From: Panagrolaimus kolymaensis
Taxonomy: Eukaryota > Nematoda > Chromadorea > Rhabditida > Panagrolaimidae
Assembly (NCBI GenBank): GCA_028622995.1
Contig: JAJQJQ010000009.1
Span: 4,526,001-4,590,000 of the forward strand
Direction of reading: 5' to 3'
DNA: 64,000 nt
The position numbers were made by a program, and so were the translations under genes. Positions 38,501-50,618 of the stretch are shown one piece after another (position 1 is the first letter of the stretch; the number at the start of each line of letters is the position of its first letter). Under the pieces are notes generated by a model. It saw only the letters and a program-made list of their open reading frames with translations. It did not search any database and was not told where the DNA came from.

Positions 38501-41468
38501 TTACAGCTCGATATTGTTGCTTTCGTTCAGCCATACGCTTTTCTTGAACGCTTTCTAAATCGAGGTCATAATTTCGGGCATGGGCTTTCCTTCTAAGTGC
38601 TGCATCATTCGCACTCTTTCCTCGAGTTCGACGAACAGGTTGATGAGGAGCTGGGGAACCACTAATTAATTCAGAGAAGCTAAAAAAAATTTAGAGGTAA
38701 AAGTTAATAAATAATTAGTGATGCTTACAAATCCCAAATTCTGCTTCTTTGTTGTGGAGGATTAGAATTCATTCGTTTAGCTCTTTGCATTTCTGTGTAT
38801 TTAACTGCATCTTCAAGTTCCATCAATTTTTCTTTATATTGATTTCGTTCCATCAATACCCGAGCCATTTCAACTCGAGTAAATCTCTTTCTTTGAGCCA
38901 TTGGAATGTCATCCTGCAAGTAATTTTTTGTTTTAGACTACAGTAAAGTAAAATTTAAATTTTCTCCCTTTACCTCAACTTCAACATCTTCAGCATTATT
39001 TGCTTTTTCTTTAAACTCTTTAAGTTCAGATTCAAGTTCACGAATTCGATCACTCATTTTATTTTTAACCATTTCCAAACTTTCTACTTCAGCTCTCAAA
39101 ATATGTGATTCACTTGAGAGTTCATCCAATCGAGCAATGAGATCATTTTTAACAATATTTAATGCATTTTTAGTTTCCAATAATTCATTATTTTCTTTAA
39201 TCAAATTTTCTACCTCTCTGCCCATTCCTATAATTCACAATGATAGACAAAAAACATCAAAAAAACAATTCTCAACGTGGTACATTACAATAATTTTTTT
39301 GTACGTGTACGACCACAAAAAATAGTTACGATAATTATCACAAACAACATTTAAATTTGCTATTGCAATATTTTTGTGTTTAAATTTTTTAAAATTAAGT
39401 GATTTTTGTTTTTTAAAGTGTAATAATTAATTAAGAAAGCAACAAAAATAAAAACCACAAGTGCAAGGATGTCAAAAGCTTTTTATGAAGCCATAAGTTT
39501 CAATTAGTAAGCAAAAAATCAAATCAGAAAAATAAGAAATTAGGTGCGTTAGTTATTTTTTTTTGTGCTTCAAGCAAAGTTTTAAAAAAAGTGATTGAAA
39601 GTTTTAAAACTGCAAACCAAAAAAACAAACAAACAAAAAATAAAAAACAAACGAAAGATTTTGTTTAGAAGAATACGAATAAAATGCGACAACGTAAAAG
39701 AAGCCACAGCTTGACGATATTAATAATAATAATTAACATACCAATAAAGGTGTCGTTGACTGAAAAATTTTTTACATTTTGTTAGAAATTTTAAGAAAGC
39801 GTAAATAATTTTTTTTAAATAAAGGGTTTTTCTGATTTCTTTTAGTTTTTGAAAAAAAAATGATCTCCAAAACTTTTGTTAGAAAAAACCCATAAACAAA
39901 AAATAAGGAAGCAAAAAAACGAAACGAAACAAAAACAAAAAATTTAATGATAAGCAGAGAGAGAAATTTACCGGCAGAGGCGAATTCAGCTGGATCAACC
40001 AGATTTCCTGTAGAAAAAAATAGAAGAAAAAATAATAAAATGGTTTTAAACAAAAATTTAGAAGCAAAAAATTAATTTTGTGATATTTAAAATAGTTAAT
40101 AATTTTTTTTGGTTTTGTTTGTTTTTAAAAAATTTCTAAAGTAAAATATAAAAAAAAGTATAAAAACGAACCAGTCAAATCAGCGCTGAGAGAATCTTCG
40201 GGTTCTTTTTCTCTGAAAAAAAAAAAACGCTGCTTTAAAAAAATTATTACAATGGAAAGTTTTATTACTTTTCAAGGATTTCATCGTGTTCATCCTTGAT
40301 CGATTTTGCATCTTCCCTTGAAATGGTATCATCTTCTCGAGGGGATTGAAGGAAATCAGCAGTTTGGCCAAATTCTTCTTGCCAATCACCTGAAAAGCAT
40401 ATTTTTTAATATTCTTTCTATTTCCCTTTTTTTTTAAACTCACGTTCATTACTAATATGATTAGCTAAATTAACGTCAGCATGAGTGCTTTGAGACATAT
40501 GAACAGCGCTAATAATATCAGAAATACCTCGAACATTTGCATCCACGCTAGCAGCCATGGAACTCATCCTGCTTTTGGGAAGGGATTGCATCATATCAAA
40601 TTTATCTGCTCCCATAAGATATTTCGTTCTTTCAACATGCTCAATATGAGTTCGAAGTAAATCATTATATCTTTGATGTAATTTATCATATTCTTCTTTT
40701 TGAATATTTTCACGTTCTTCATGCCTCATTGCTTGATCGGCGGCATTTTTAGCTCGAAGTTCGAGCATTCTTACAATCGATTCTAAACCTTGGATTTTAC
40801 CTTCCAATTCTCGTGTTTGCTCTGCTGCAGATTCTTCGAGTACTAGACATTTCTAAAAAAAATATGGAATATATAATTATTTAAATTTTTTTGGTTTGAA
40901 AAAATGTGTTACTTGATCTTGAGTTTTTCTTAATTGTTTTTCACGCTCATATTGAGTTATAAGCTGCTCATTATCTTCTTTAAGCATTTCAAGATCAACT
41001 AAATGTTCTTCTTTTTCAAGATATGCTAAATCCAAACTTTCCAGCACGTTCACAACCATAGGCATTATATCCTAGAAATTAATCAGTTTATTAATATTTG
41101 AAAATAAAAACTATATATATTTAAGTTCTTTTTTTTTTCTTACTTTAACACTCTCTTCCCCATGTTTACGAATCATAGCTTCAAATTGTCGATAAATCGA
41201 TGAAGCCAAAGTTTGAACTTTTTCTGACATTACACGCGACTCATCTGAGCCCGCAATCGAACTATTATTTCCATAAACAATCTATAATAATAAAATCAAA
41301 ATCATTGATCACAGAAAAAATAAATTTCAAAATAAAGTCAATTTAAATTTTAAATTTTAAATGTGTCATCCATGAAAAAAAATTAGTGGGCAAAAATCAT
41401 AGCAAACACAAACATACATCACTCGAACCGCCGCTCGTCACTGAGCTTTGCATTGGGTTTGTTTCCAT
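35598..41468 (-). CDS. unc-16: UNC-16/JIP3 JNK- and kinesin-scaffold protein, 17 exons
   Basis: Exons: 41468-41418, 41281-41144, 41071-40913, 40852-40444, 40389-40269, 40212-40172, 40007-39972, 39759-39742, 39227-38974, 38913-38729, 38679-38355, 38303-38124, 37917-37521, 37470-37423, 37290-37130, 36886-36711, 36660-35598. All phases agree, giving 1253 residues. An N-terminal RH1/coiled-coil region ([17 protein letters not shown], then [13 protein letters not shown]) precedes the leucine-zipper coiled coil. The RH2 region is unmistakable ([20 protein letters not shown]). An acidic/Ser-rich linker leads to a C-terminal WD40-like propeller ([47 protein letters not shown]). The family links kinesin-1 and dynein to JNK signalling and vesicle cargo in axons. 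Exons of 18, 36 and 41 nt cluster between the two coiled coils. The exon-15 donor chosen (GGT followed by GTGAAG) is the one that keeps frame. Confidence 0.93.
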
Positions 41469-44400
41469 CTCGATTTTTTTGTTTTGTTTTAAAATTGTCT
41501 GCTTCGAATATATACAATATTTTTATTTTTTTCTTGGATTCTTTCTTTTCCAATTAATAAAGTATTAGTTTTTTCATTTATGGATATATAAATTTTAAAT
41601 AAAAATAAGAAAAAAGAGTTTGAAACTGAAAATCGATATTTATAGATTTATATATATATATTTTAAAAAGGTCTGCCACGACACCAAAAAAAGAATTTTA
41701 ATAGGTTTTTTGTTTCGTTTAAAAACGCGTCATATTTCATTGGTGAAAATCAATAAATCGAAAGAAAAAACCACCAAAAAGAAAAAAGTGCCCATAAATG
41801 GATGACGAAGATAAAGAAAAATAAACATTATAATCAGCAGCAAATTTGACGAGGTTATGAAAACAAAAATGTTACTTAGCAGTGGCAACAACGACGAAAA
41901 AGAAAACTATAGCAACTTAATAATGTATATATTATTTCTAACACGACAACGAAAATGTAAAAGAAAAAAAAGTCTTTTGCGCATTTTTTTATTTATTAAT
42001 GTTGTTTCAGGAAGTTTCTTCTTTTCCAATATTCTTCAAGTCGACGACGACGACAACGACGCCCGGCGACGACACTTCCTCCTCGTCCTCCTCGTCGTCT
42101 CTCATCAACTAGAGTCAATCAATATTATTCGTCATCGAAACATAAAAAAAAAGATCCAGAGAGGGTTGGTTGCTGGTGCGCAACAAAAAAAGAAAAAAAA
42201 ATTGATGACATCGTTGTTACTGAAAAACAAAAAACCTTCTATTTTTTTTCGTGTTTCAAAGCGCAGCGGCAGTCAGCTGGCTCGTGGCGGCGGTGGCTTC
42301 GACCATCAGCAGCCAAAAATAAAAATGTTGTTGTTTCTGCACTCTTATTTTTGAGCAACAAAAAAAGGAGGAGAGTGACTATGGAATTTTGAGAGAGACC
42401 AAAAACTAAATATCTTATTACGAAATTTTTTAGTTAAAAAAGCGAGAGAAAATGGACACTTTTTTTAGCTTTAGCCAGCCAAAAGCTGCAAGTCAGTCAG
42501 TCAGTTATTGTCCACAACACTCTTCCTCGTCCATAAATATATAACATTATTCCGACTCACTTTTTTTTGGAGAAACAAAACAAAAATTATTGGAAAAAAA
42601 ATAAAGAAACAAAAGTGAAAAGGCTTCCAGAAAAAAAAAATGGAATGGTTTTTATGAAAATAGAAACTTCACTTTTTTTCTTTGTTGCTTCATTTTTTTT
42701 TTGCCATAAATTTGGGTTTAAAAAAATAAAAAGTAAATATGTGACTCAAAAAAAAATGAAAAAAAAGAAGAATAAAGAAAAGAATAACATTGAATAATTT
42801 TTTTGAAGATGAATTTAACAATAAAAAATTGTTGTGTTTATTGATGGTGGTTGTGGTTTCCAAGAGCAACAACAACAACAAAAACCCCATAGAGCTCTAA
42901 CCCGCTTTTTTCTAAATTGAGGAGAAAAAGAAGAAAAAAAGTTTCATAATTTTTTTACCTTGTGTTACTTTTTTTGTTTACTAAATATAACAGCAAAAAT
43001 AAAAGTAGTAATCATCATCTCTCTTTTTTTTCTCACCTTTTTCATTTTCAAGAACTTTGTTTTTTGAATTTAAAAAAACCGAGTGACCTCATTTTTTGAA
43101 AAAAATTAGGAAATTTCTTTCACTCAATTTTTTTAAAATATAAAAATTGAAGAAAATTTGCAATTTTTTAGTGACATTTTTTTCGTTTCTTTGTTTTTTC
43201 TATTCCTTTAGTTTTTCTCTCTCAATAATTGTTATATTTTTAATTCGAGTGCTTTCTTTTTATTCCATCAAAAGTTTTATACGGTAATTATTATTATTGC
43301 ATTTATAATTGCTTGTTACAAACAAAAAATTTTTTTAAGGAGATTTTTTTTCTTCAAAAACAAAAACAAAGAAAAGATACAAATTAAATTATAAAAAATA
43401 GGTTATTATTATGTATGGTTTAAATAAAAAACAAATTATGCAAATTAGTATTAAATTAAAGTTAAGGACGACAACGACGACAAATGGAAAGAAACAAAAA
43501 ATAAAATAAATAAAAATAAGAGACAATGAATAAAAAAATTATTGCATAAATTTGAGGAGGAAAAAAAAGAGAAATATGGATTATGCGTTTGCGCCCACTG
43601 AAAATGGATGGGCACAAGAGTTTAAATTGAACTTTTGGATAGCAGCAATGAAAGTGGTCTCTTTAAAAAAATAATAAATTTTTAAGAAAGTAAAAAGAGG
43701 AATTCTCTAGAGGTGATAGATGATAGCAACAAACAACAGTGAAATATTTTCTTTTCTTCTTTTTTTTTTTGAGTAAAAAATAAAATTAAATAAAAAAATG
43801 AAAAATTGAAAGAAACAATAAAGGAAAATGTTTTGGTTTGGTAATGTAAGTGAGAAGAGAATTTAAAGATAAAAATGATTTTCAAACTCTCGAAAGGCTT
43901 CGGAATAAATAAATAAAAATAATATAAAAATGGGAATAAAAAAGAAATGATAAAACTCTGTTCAAATTTAATTTTTTGTTTACAAACAAGACATCAATAA
44001 TTTCATACAAAAAAAACATAAAGAAAAAAGAGAAAATTATAAATAGAGAAAAGTTTTGATAAGACACATTTTTAAGGAGGAGTATCACATTCAAGTGGCT
44101 TTTATTAAATTTATTTTGAGAGTGGGAATCAACAACAACATCAATGACAAGAGAGAGAGAATGAGTTTAATATTAAAATATTTAAATTTTAAACTTTAAA
44201 TTTTTAGGAATATTTTTTATTTACACAATGTATGGAAGACCAAATAATTTTTAAGTGATTTTTAAAAATGTCGAAGCACCATAGATTTTAGTTTTTAGGT
44301 AAAAAAAAATTCAAAATTATAAAGTTTTTACATACATTGCATAAAGACGAAAGGCAGTGAATGAGAAAAGTTATTTAAGGTTTTTTAAGCCATTAAACCT

Positions 44401-44550
44401 AACTTAAAATTTTAAGACGACGACGAAGAAATTTAAATTTCCCATTAAAAAAATGAGAAATAAATAAATTATGCAAAAAAAAGTAACTAATTGCGAGACA
44501 AAAAAAATAAATTAAATTAAATTAACTTTAAATTACAAACAAAAAATAGG
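41469..44550. other. 3-kb region between unc-16 and the CXXC gene
   Basis: No gene was recognised. It must hold the unc-16 promoter and 5' UTR and the 3' flank of the CXXC gene. The longest frame (41857-42354) is a low-complexity Lys/Leu/Arg ORF crossing CGACGA and CTCGTC simple repeats and is probably chance. Simple repeats include (CGA)n near 42045-42080 and (CAGT)n near 42490. Confidence 0.5.
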
Positions 44551-46159
44551 TTATAGAGGTTGAAGAATAATTTCATTTTTATTTGCTTCTCCTGAATATG
44601 ATGGTGGCACATATGGATCTTGGGGCGAGCGATTATTTGGATCACAGTCATAATATTCATATTTGGGATATCCATACATTTTTTGATAATCATTATAATG
44701 ATGAGACATAACAACATTATTTTGAATAAAATGAGAAGGATATACTATTCCATTTTGATGTATTTGTTGTTGGGGAGGAGGAAGAGGTGGTAATAATTGT
44801 TGGGGTAAATTTTGAATATTTATTGAATGTGGAAGCGTTATAACTGTCGCTCCTGCCGCCGTTGTTGTTGCTCCATTATTTATTTGAATTTGTTGTGGTT
44901 GCGAATGGTCATTTATTTCAGTTTTAATTTGTTGTTGTTGCTGGGATTGTTGAGGAGGTTCTGAATTTGGAATGGTCGACATCGGCACTAACAAACTCAT
45001 ATGTGGTGGACCCATTGGTGGCTGTTGTGGTGGTTGCATTTGTTGCTGTTGTTGTTGTTGAGGATGAGGAGGTTGTTGTTGAACAATACGAATTAATTGT
45101 GGCTGTTGTTGTTGATAACCATTTGGATCAATAATTTGAGGACCACCATTTTGTGGGGGCACTTGCATCATCACTCGTTGTTGTTGCTGTTGTTGTTGAA
45201 TTTGTATTCCTCCATTTTGGGGTGGTGGAGGTTGAAGAGTTTGTTGTTGTTGCATTTCAGCCGCTCCCCTTCGTTGTTGTTTAGCCATAACATAATCATA
45301 CCCATTTTGTGGGGTTCCATTTGATGAAGCATCAAAGGATCTTTTCATCATTTGTCTATTATCATTATTTTGTTGTTGTTGTTGTTGTTGTTGTTGCAGT
45401 TGCTGGGAATTTTGTTGTTGCTGTTGGGATGGAAGTTCTAAACTTGTGGCATTATTGCATCGCTTTTTTGCACATAAAGCTCCAGTCATATATCGATTAT
45501 CAAAAAATCTTAAAAAAAGAAAAGAATCATTAACTGGGATAAGAAATTAAATAAATTTTAGTTTAGTATACCTTTTATCAAGACAAACCAAACACACTCC
45601 ACAATCAGCCATTCGGCAGTCATCACAATTATTGCATCCAACTCGAGCTTTAAAAGTTGGAGCATCTCTCTGAAATTTAATCTATGAGAAAAATTTGAAT
45701 AAATTATTTAAATAAAAAGAATAGTTTTTTTTTGCTGAAAAATTGACTAACCTGAAGCCGATTTTCCAGCACTCTTAAACACCTTCTTTCAATGCAAGAT
45801 TGTTTTTTAACTCCTGGTCCACCAAATTGTGGGCTATCTTGACAATAAGTACATAATCCGCATGGTTTACATTGACATCCCCGACACACTCCACATCGTT
45901 GAGATCTATTTATGGCTGCTGTGCTGGTGGTCGTAGTTGGTGGAGTTGGAGCTGAAGATGAACCAGGCATAACGCCTAAAGCAGTTCGATAATTTTGAGC
46001 CATATGATGTGGAGGAAAAGGTGAACCTCCACCATTGGGAGCTGCTAAATATGCTATATGATTTGGTGCCATCATAGTTTGTACTCCATTTCCTGGTTGT
46101 CCGGGTTGTGGCATACCACCATTAATTATCATTGGTCCTACCGATGTCAACGTACTCAT
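44551..46159 (-). CDS. tandem CXXC zinc-finger protein with polyglutamine tail
   Basis: Exons 46159-45752, 45681-45572 and 45508-44551 keep phase and give 491 residues. A Pro/Gly-rich N-terminus is followed by a first CXXC finger at about residues 87-131 (RCGVCRGCQCKPCGLCTYC to CIERRCLRV). A second follows at about 150-200 (RVGCNNCDDCRMADCGVCLVC to GALCAKKRC). CXXC domains bind unmethylated CpG DNA and recruit chromatin modifiers (CFP1, KDM2, MLL, TET, MBD1). The rest is Gln/Pro-rich, with long polyQ tracts (for example 45370-45430) and a Tyr/Pro-rich end, as in transcriptional cofactors. No PHD, SET or MBD domain was seen. TTTTCAG lies 12 nt before the ATG (46172), so the mRNA is spliced or trans-spliced there. 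The first finger's CGxCxxC spacing fits the family; the second is more divergent. Confidence 0.8.
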
Positions 46160-49100
46160 AATAATAATACGCTGAAAATTTACGGAAATTTAATAAAAAA
46201 TAATTTTTCTTTGAATCATTATAAGCGCACCACGAAACGTTGAAAAGAAAAAAATGTTTAAGTTCAAAAATACATAAATTCACGATTAAAATCCAATACA
46301 TAAAATTTAAATTTTAAACTTCTTTTTTCCCGAGTTATAGATGTTTAAGAAATTTTTGTGCTTTTGACTCGATTTTTAGGTAAATGTTATCATTATATGG
46401 TCATTTTAATAAAGCTCAACGTGAAATCAGGAAATTCTTTTTTGTTTTTGTCTCTGTTTGCAATTTGCAATTACATTCTTTTCATCTATCTTTTTTTGTT
46501 TTCCGGCCTTGGCGATTTGCCCTATTCTCGCGCATCTTTTTTTCTTCTTTTCCCTTTTTAGTTATTTAGTTGGCAGATGTTGCTGTTGCCACACTGTATT
46601 TTTAAATGGTTAAAAGAGAGAAAGAGAGAGAGATAGTACGTATCTCATCGTGTTTTTGTTGCACATATTTTTATTCAAGTTCACGATGGATGGAAGGATG
46701 AAGGTCACGGCAAGTAAGTAAGTTAAACTCTTTTTTTTCTTCATGTGAGACGATGATGATTTTTAATGGCACTTTTTTTCTTCAGTTCGACAGGCAGAAA
46801 AATAAAAGTGAAAAGAGTAGAAAAATATAATAATAAAAATATGAAAATGAATGTATTAGTCAGAGGGAAAGAGACAGGGAAGATAGTCAAGGGTTGGATT
46901 GGATGAGGAGCCATCATCAGTAGCCAGATGTGGCCAATTTTTCTTATTTTTTTCCCTCCATTTTTTTTCTCTCTCTCCATCTAAGATTTTTTTAAACATT
47001 TGGCAAAAATGGCATTTAAAAATAAAAAATAGAAAAAATTAAAATAAGAAGAATAAATGTTTTTTTCTTTCCTCTTTCTTCTCTTTGATTGATGTTTGAT
47101 AAATCGATTGGTAAACAAAATTTTAGGTTTAAAAAAAATTAAACATAGTAAATTTTTTTTATAAAAGAAAAGAATGTCTAAGGAATTTTTTTTGGAGGTC
47201 CTTTTTATGACGATATCGATAAATAAAAACCGTTGGATAGATGCAAGGCAAAAAGAAAAATTAGGTTATTCTCAAAGTGGACACGACCCCAAAAATACAT
47301 CCATAGTTGTTACATACTTCTTGTTTGATAAAAGATGAAGAAAAAAAGAAGAAGTGATTTCAAAAGAAAAATAATACTATTTTTTTTATTGTGAATGAAT
47401 ATAATAAAAACTAAAAAATGGCCTTTCTTTTTTCTAAGAATAAAAAAATGGAGTTGAAAAAAAAAGTAGGTAGGTAATAATCGAGGTCGCCGGTAAGTAA
47501 CAACTCGAAGAGGTCTAAATTTCAAAATCAAAGAAGTCAAAGAAAAAGTCAAAAAGAAAAATTCCTTTGAATAAAAAAAAACGTGAGTGAGCGACTTTGA
47601 AAAATCGGTTTGCATTTAGAATCAATAATAATATTAAATTTAAAAAAATCAACACAATCCTATTTTTTAAGAAAAGAAGAAAAAATGAGGGAGGAAAATG
47701 CAAATATTCTGACATGGAAGGGAATGGATGAGATGGATGCTTTTTGACCTCAAACAAAAAAAAATAAATGTCCATCATCCATCCTTAAAACAATCCATAT
47801 TTGTTTTTTCTTTCTCTAAGGTCGTAATAACACAAAAATTCGGTTGAGAAAAAATCCATCTAACAACCCAGCAAAAAAAATCACAGAACACACAAAAAGA
47901 GGCAAAGACAAGTAAAGGCAAGTACCCCTTATTTTAATGTCCAGGTCAAATCTACTTTTGACCCTAAGAGAAGAGACAGGGAGGGAGAGCGTCTTTCATT
48001 CATTCTTCTTTTTTTATTTACGGTAGAATGGTCGCACACTTGGTTGATTTTTTCTTTTTTTGGCATGTGAAGGGGTCAGTCATGATGACAACATGCATTC
48101 TCAAGCTCTATATGTGTGTGTGTGTGATGATGGCCACAACCAAAAAAAGAAGGAAAAAAATGAGGGAAGAAAGAAAAAAAAACAATAGGAGGTCAAAAAT
48201 GTTTGGTGAGAAAAAAAGAGACCCTCAGAATGTCATGCATGCTCATGTCCAAAAAAATATAAATTTATATAAGCGTTCACTAGCAAAATCAGCATGCATG
48301 TTAGTATGTTTGATGCTTGAAAAAATAAAATATATAAGAAGAAAGGATTAAATGAAACAAAAATCATCAAAAAAATCTTTGAGAAAACAGAAAAATAAAT
48401 TTTATAAAAGAAAGTTTTAAAATAAAAGTAAATTTATTTTATTTTGAAATAAATAAAGAAAAGGATAACCGGAAGAAGAAATAAAATAAAATCAAAAAAG
48501 TATAAGGTACTGACTGTTACTATATTTTACTTTATTATTTACTTCACTATCGTCGAGTCAACGATTGTCGTCGTTGTCGTCGATGACTGACCATTCAATA
48601 GTAAAAAAAACTGTATTTCTTTCACGTTGTTGTCAATAAAAAGAAAAGAAAGAAAGACATTTTACAAAAGTTTGAACTGTTGCTTCTTACTTTTGCTTGC
48701 TTGCTTTTTTCATTTAGCTTGGTTGTGTCCCTTCATATTTCTCAAGTTTGTTGGTTGCATTTGCTTTTGATTTGGTGCTTTGCTGTGTGGTGTGCAAAAA
48801 TAGAAAGAGAGTTAGTTAGTTTTGCATTTTAATATTTTTGTGAATGCTGCTTACTTTTTTTTACTGCTGCTTAAGTGATGTCTTAAGAAAAAGTTTAATA
48901 AAAAAATTGTGCACACTGTCAATCGACGACAACTAAGCAACTAAGCTACAGTGCTGTCTTTAAGTTAGATTAATGCAGCAGCCATGCTTAAGAATATAAA
49001 GATGCGCAACATCAGCAGCAGCATCTTTGATTTGACTTAAAAATGGTGGTGGTATGATTTTTAAAAATATTGTCAAAGTGAAAAATCAAAGTAGATAAAT

Positions 49101-50517
49101 AGAAATAAAGAAAAAAAATTAAAAGTAAGCGAATGATGATGGAGCAATAGGCAAGGACAGTCAGTCAAGAGCTCCCCTCTTTCATAAACTTTTCTTTCTT
49201 TTTATTTTTGTAAAATGGATGCTGATGGACTTCACTGTAAAGCAGCAAGCACGACGATATAACGACAATAACAAAAACGTCAAAAAGGTTAGTTATTCTG
49301 TCAGCCAGTCAGTCAGTCAGTTAGTCGACCACCACCGAAGATGGGGATAGCTCTGTCTGTTTGAGGTTGGTTATCTTAAAGAAAAATATTTTTTTCGATT
49401 TTCTAAAGAAGCCATCAACAAAAAGAAAAAGTGACTTTGACTTTGTTGCTTGCTTCGATGTGAAAAAAAAGAAGAAAACTAAAGTTTTATTTTTTTTTTT
49501 TGCGCGAGATTTGCTTCGGTCAAATGAGTTTTGTTTTGTTTGCTTTTTCTTTTCTTTTTCTCGTACACCTCAAAAAAAAGAAAAAATGAAAGAAGAGTGG
49601 ACCTCAAAAATATTCAGTCAAAAAGCTGATCCGGTCGGTCTTGTGTCCACCTTTAATAGCTAGCAAGCAAGCACTGTACCAGACCACCAACCTCAACAAT
49701 AAATAAATAATAACGTGATGGTGGTGATGGACACATACATACATTGTCGTTGTTTGTGTATATGCAGCACGATTTTTTTTTCTTTAATAAAAAAAATAAA
49801 ATTCGACCTCGGCTTTTGTCCATTCCATTGCTATGTTGATGGTGGTGGTGGTTGTTGTTTGATTGTTAGTTGTTTGTAGGTCCACTACCAACACTTAGTT
49901 TGGTAGGGAAAAAAGAAAGAAGGTTTGTCGTTTTTGTTGCACTCGTCGTCGGTATTCTTCTTTTAATAAATATAAGAAAAAATAAAAGGGGAATGAAAAA
50001 GAAGAAGGAAAATAACTCATAAAAAAGAAAATTTTTCTACAAAAGGACTTCTTTTAAGCCTCTTGCTTTTTTTATATTTTTATTTTTAATGCACAGTAGT
50101 CAATCGTCTTGTGACTTGAGAAAGAAAGAAAAAAAATGATGAAAGAAGTGAATAGTTAGATTAAAGGAATTTTGAAAAACTTGAGAGAGTTTTTTTCTTT
50201 AATTTTGGTTTAAAAAAAAGATTTGAAATCAAAAAGCACGCGATAAAGTTAAAAAAAAACGTTGATAGAGTTCCTAAAACTATTATTTTCAAGTTTACTT
50301 TCAAAACTTAATTCAAGCTTATCAAATAGCTAAAATTTTACAAAGATTTAGGAACAAAAATATTTTATTTCTATAAAATGAGTGCTTTTTAGAATAGCCA
50401 TCATTTATGAAACAATAATGTTATAAGACTTATAAAAAAAAAAAGCATTCTAAATATTGCATAAAAACAAAAACATAAACTTTTTCTTACATAAATTCTT
50501 TTTGCATGCCGTTCTAG

Positions 50518-50618
50518 AAAAAAAGAAAAAAGAAAAAGAAGAAGCACTTCAGAAGGCAAAGGAGGGCTTGGCTCCTAAGGACACAACTATTGTGGAAGAG
50601 GGTAGTAAAAAAAACTAA
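50518..50618 (+). CDS. candidate terminal exon of an unidentified gene
   Basis: After a GCCGTTCTAG acceptor, a 33-codon frame encodes a Lys/Glu-rich start and then ALQKAKEGLAPKDTTIVEEG, ending SKKN and TAA. The codon use and amino-acid mix look coding, unlike the surrounding homopolymer-rich DNA. No donor is needed if this is a last exon; a GTAGTA donor at about 50602 is the alternative. I do not recognise the protein, and no partner exon was found on the plus strand. Confidence 0.35.

Noticed and set aside
41857..42354. 165-codon plus-strand ORF upstream of unc-16
   Set aside because: It crosses CGA and CTC simple repeats and poly-A; the protein is low complexity with no conserved block.
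45097..45533. Plus-strand Leu/Val-rich ORFs over the CXXC gene
   Set aside because: They are antisense readings of the polyglutamine (CAA/TTG) tracts.
48113..48127. (TG)n and other short tandem repeats as a possible CRISPR or satellite
   Set aside because: Ordinary microsatellites; no repeat-spacer structure anywhere in the window.
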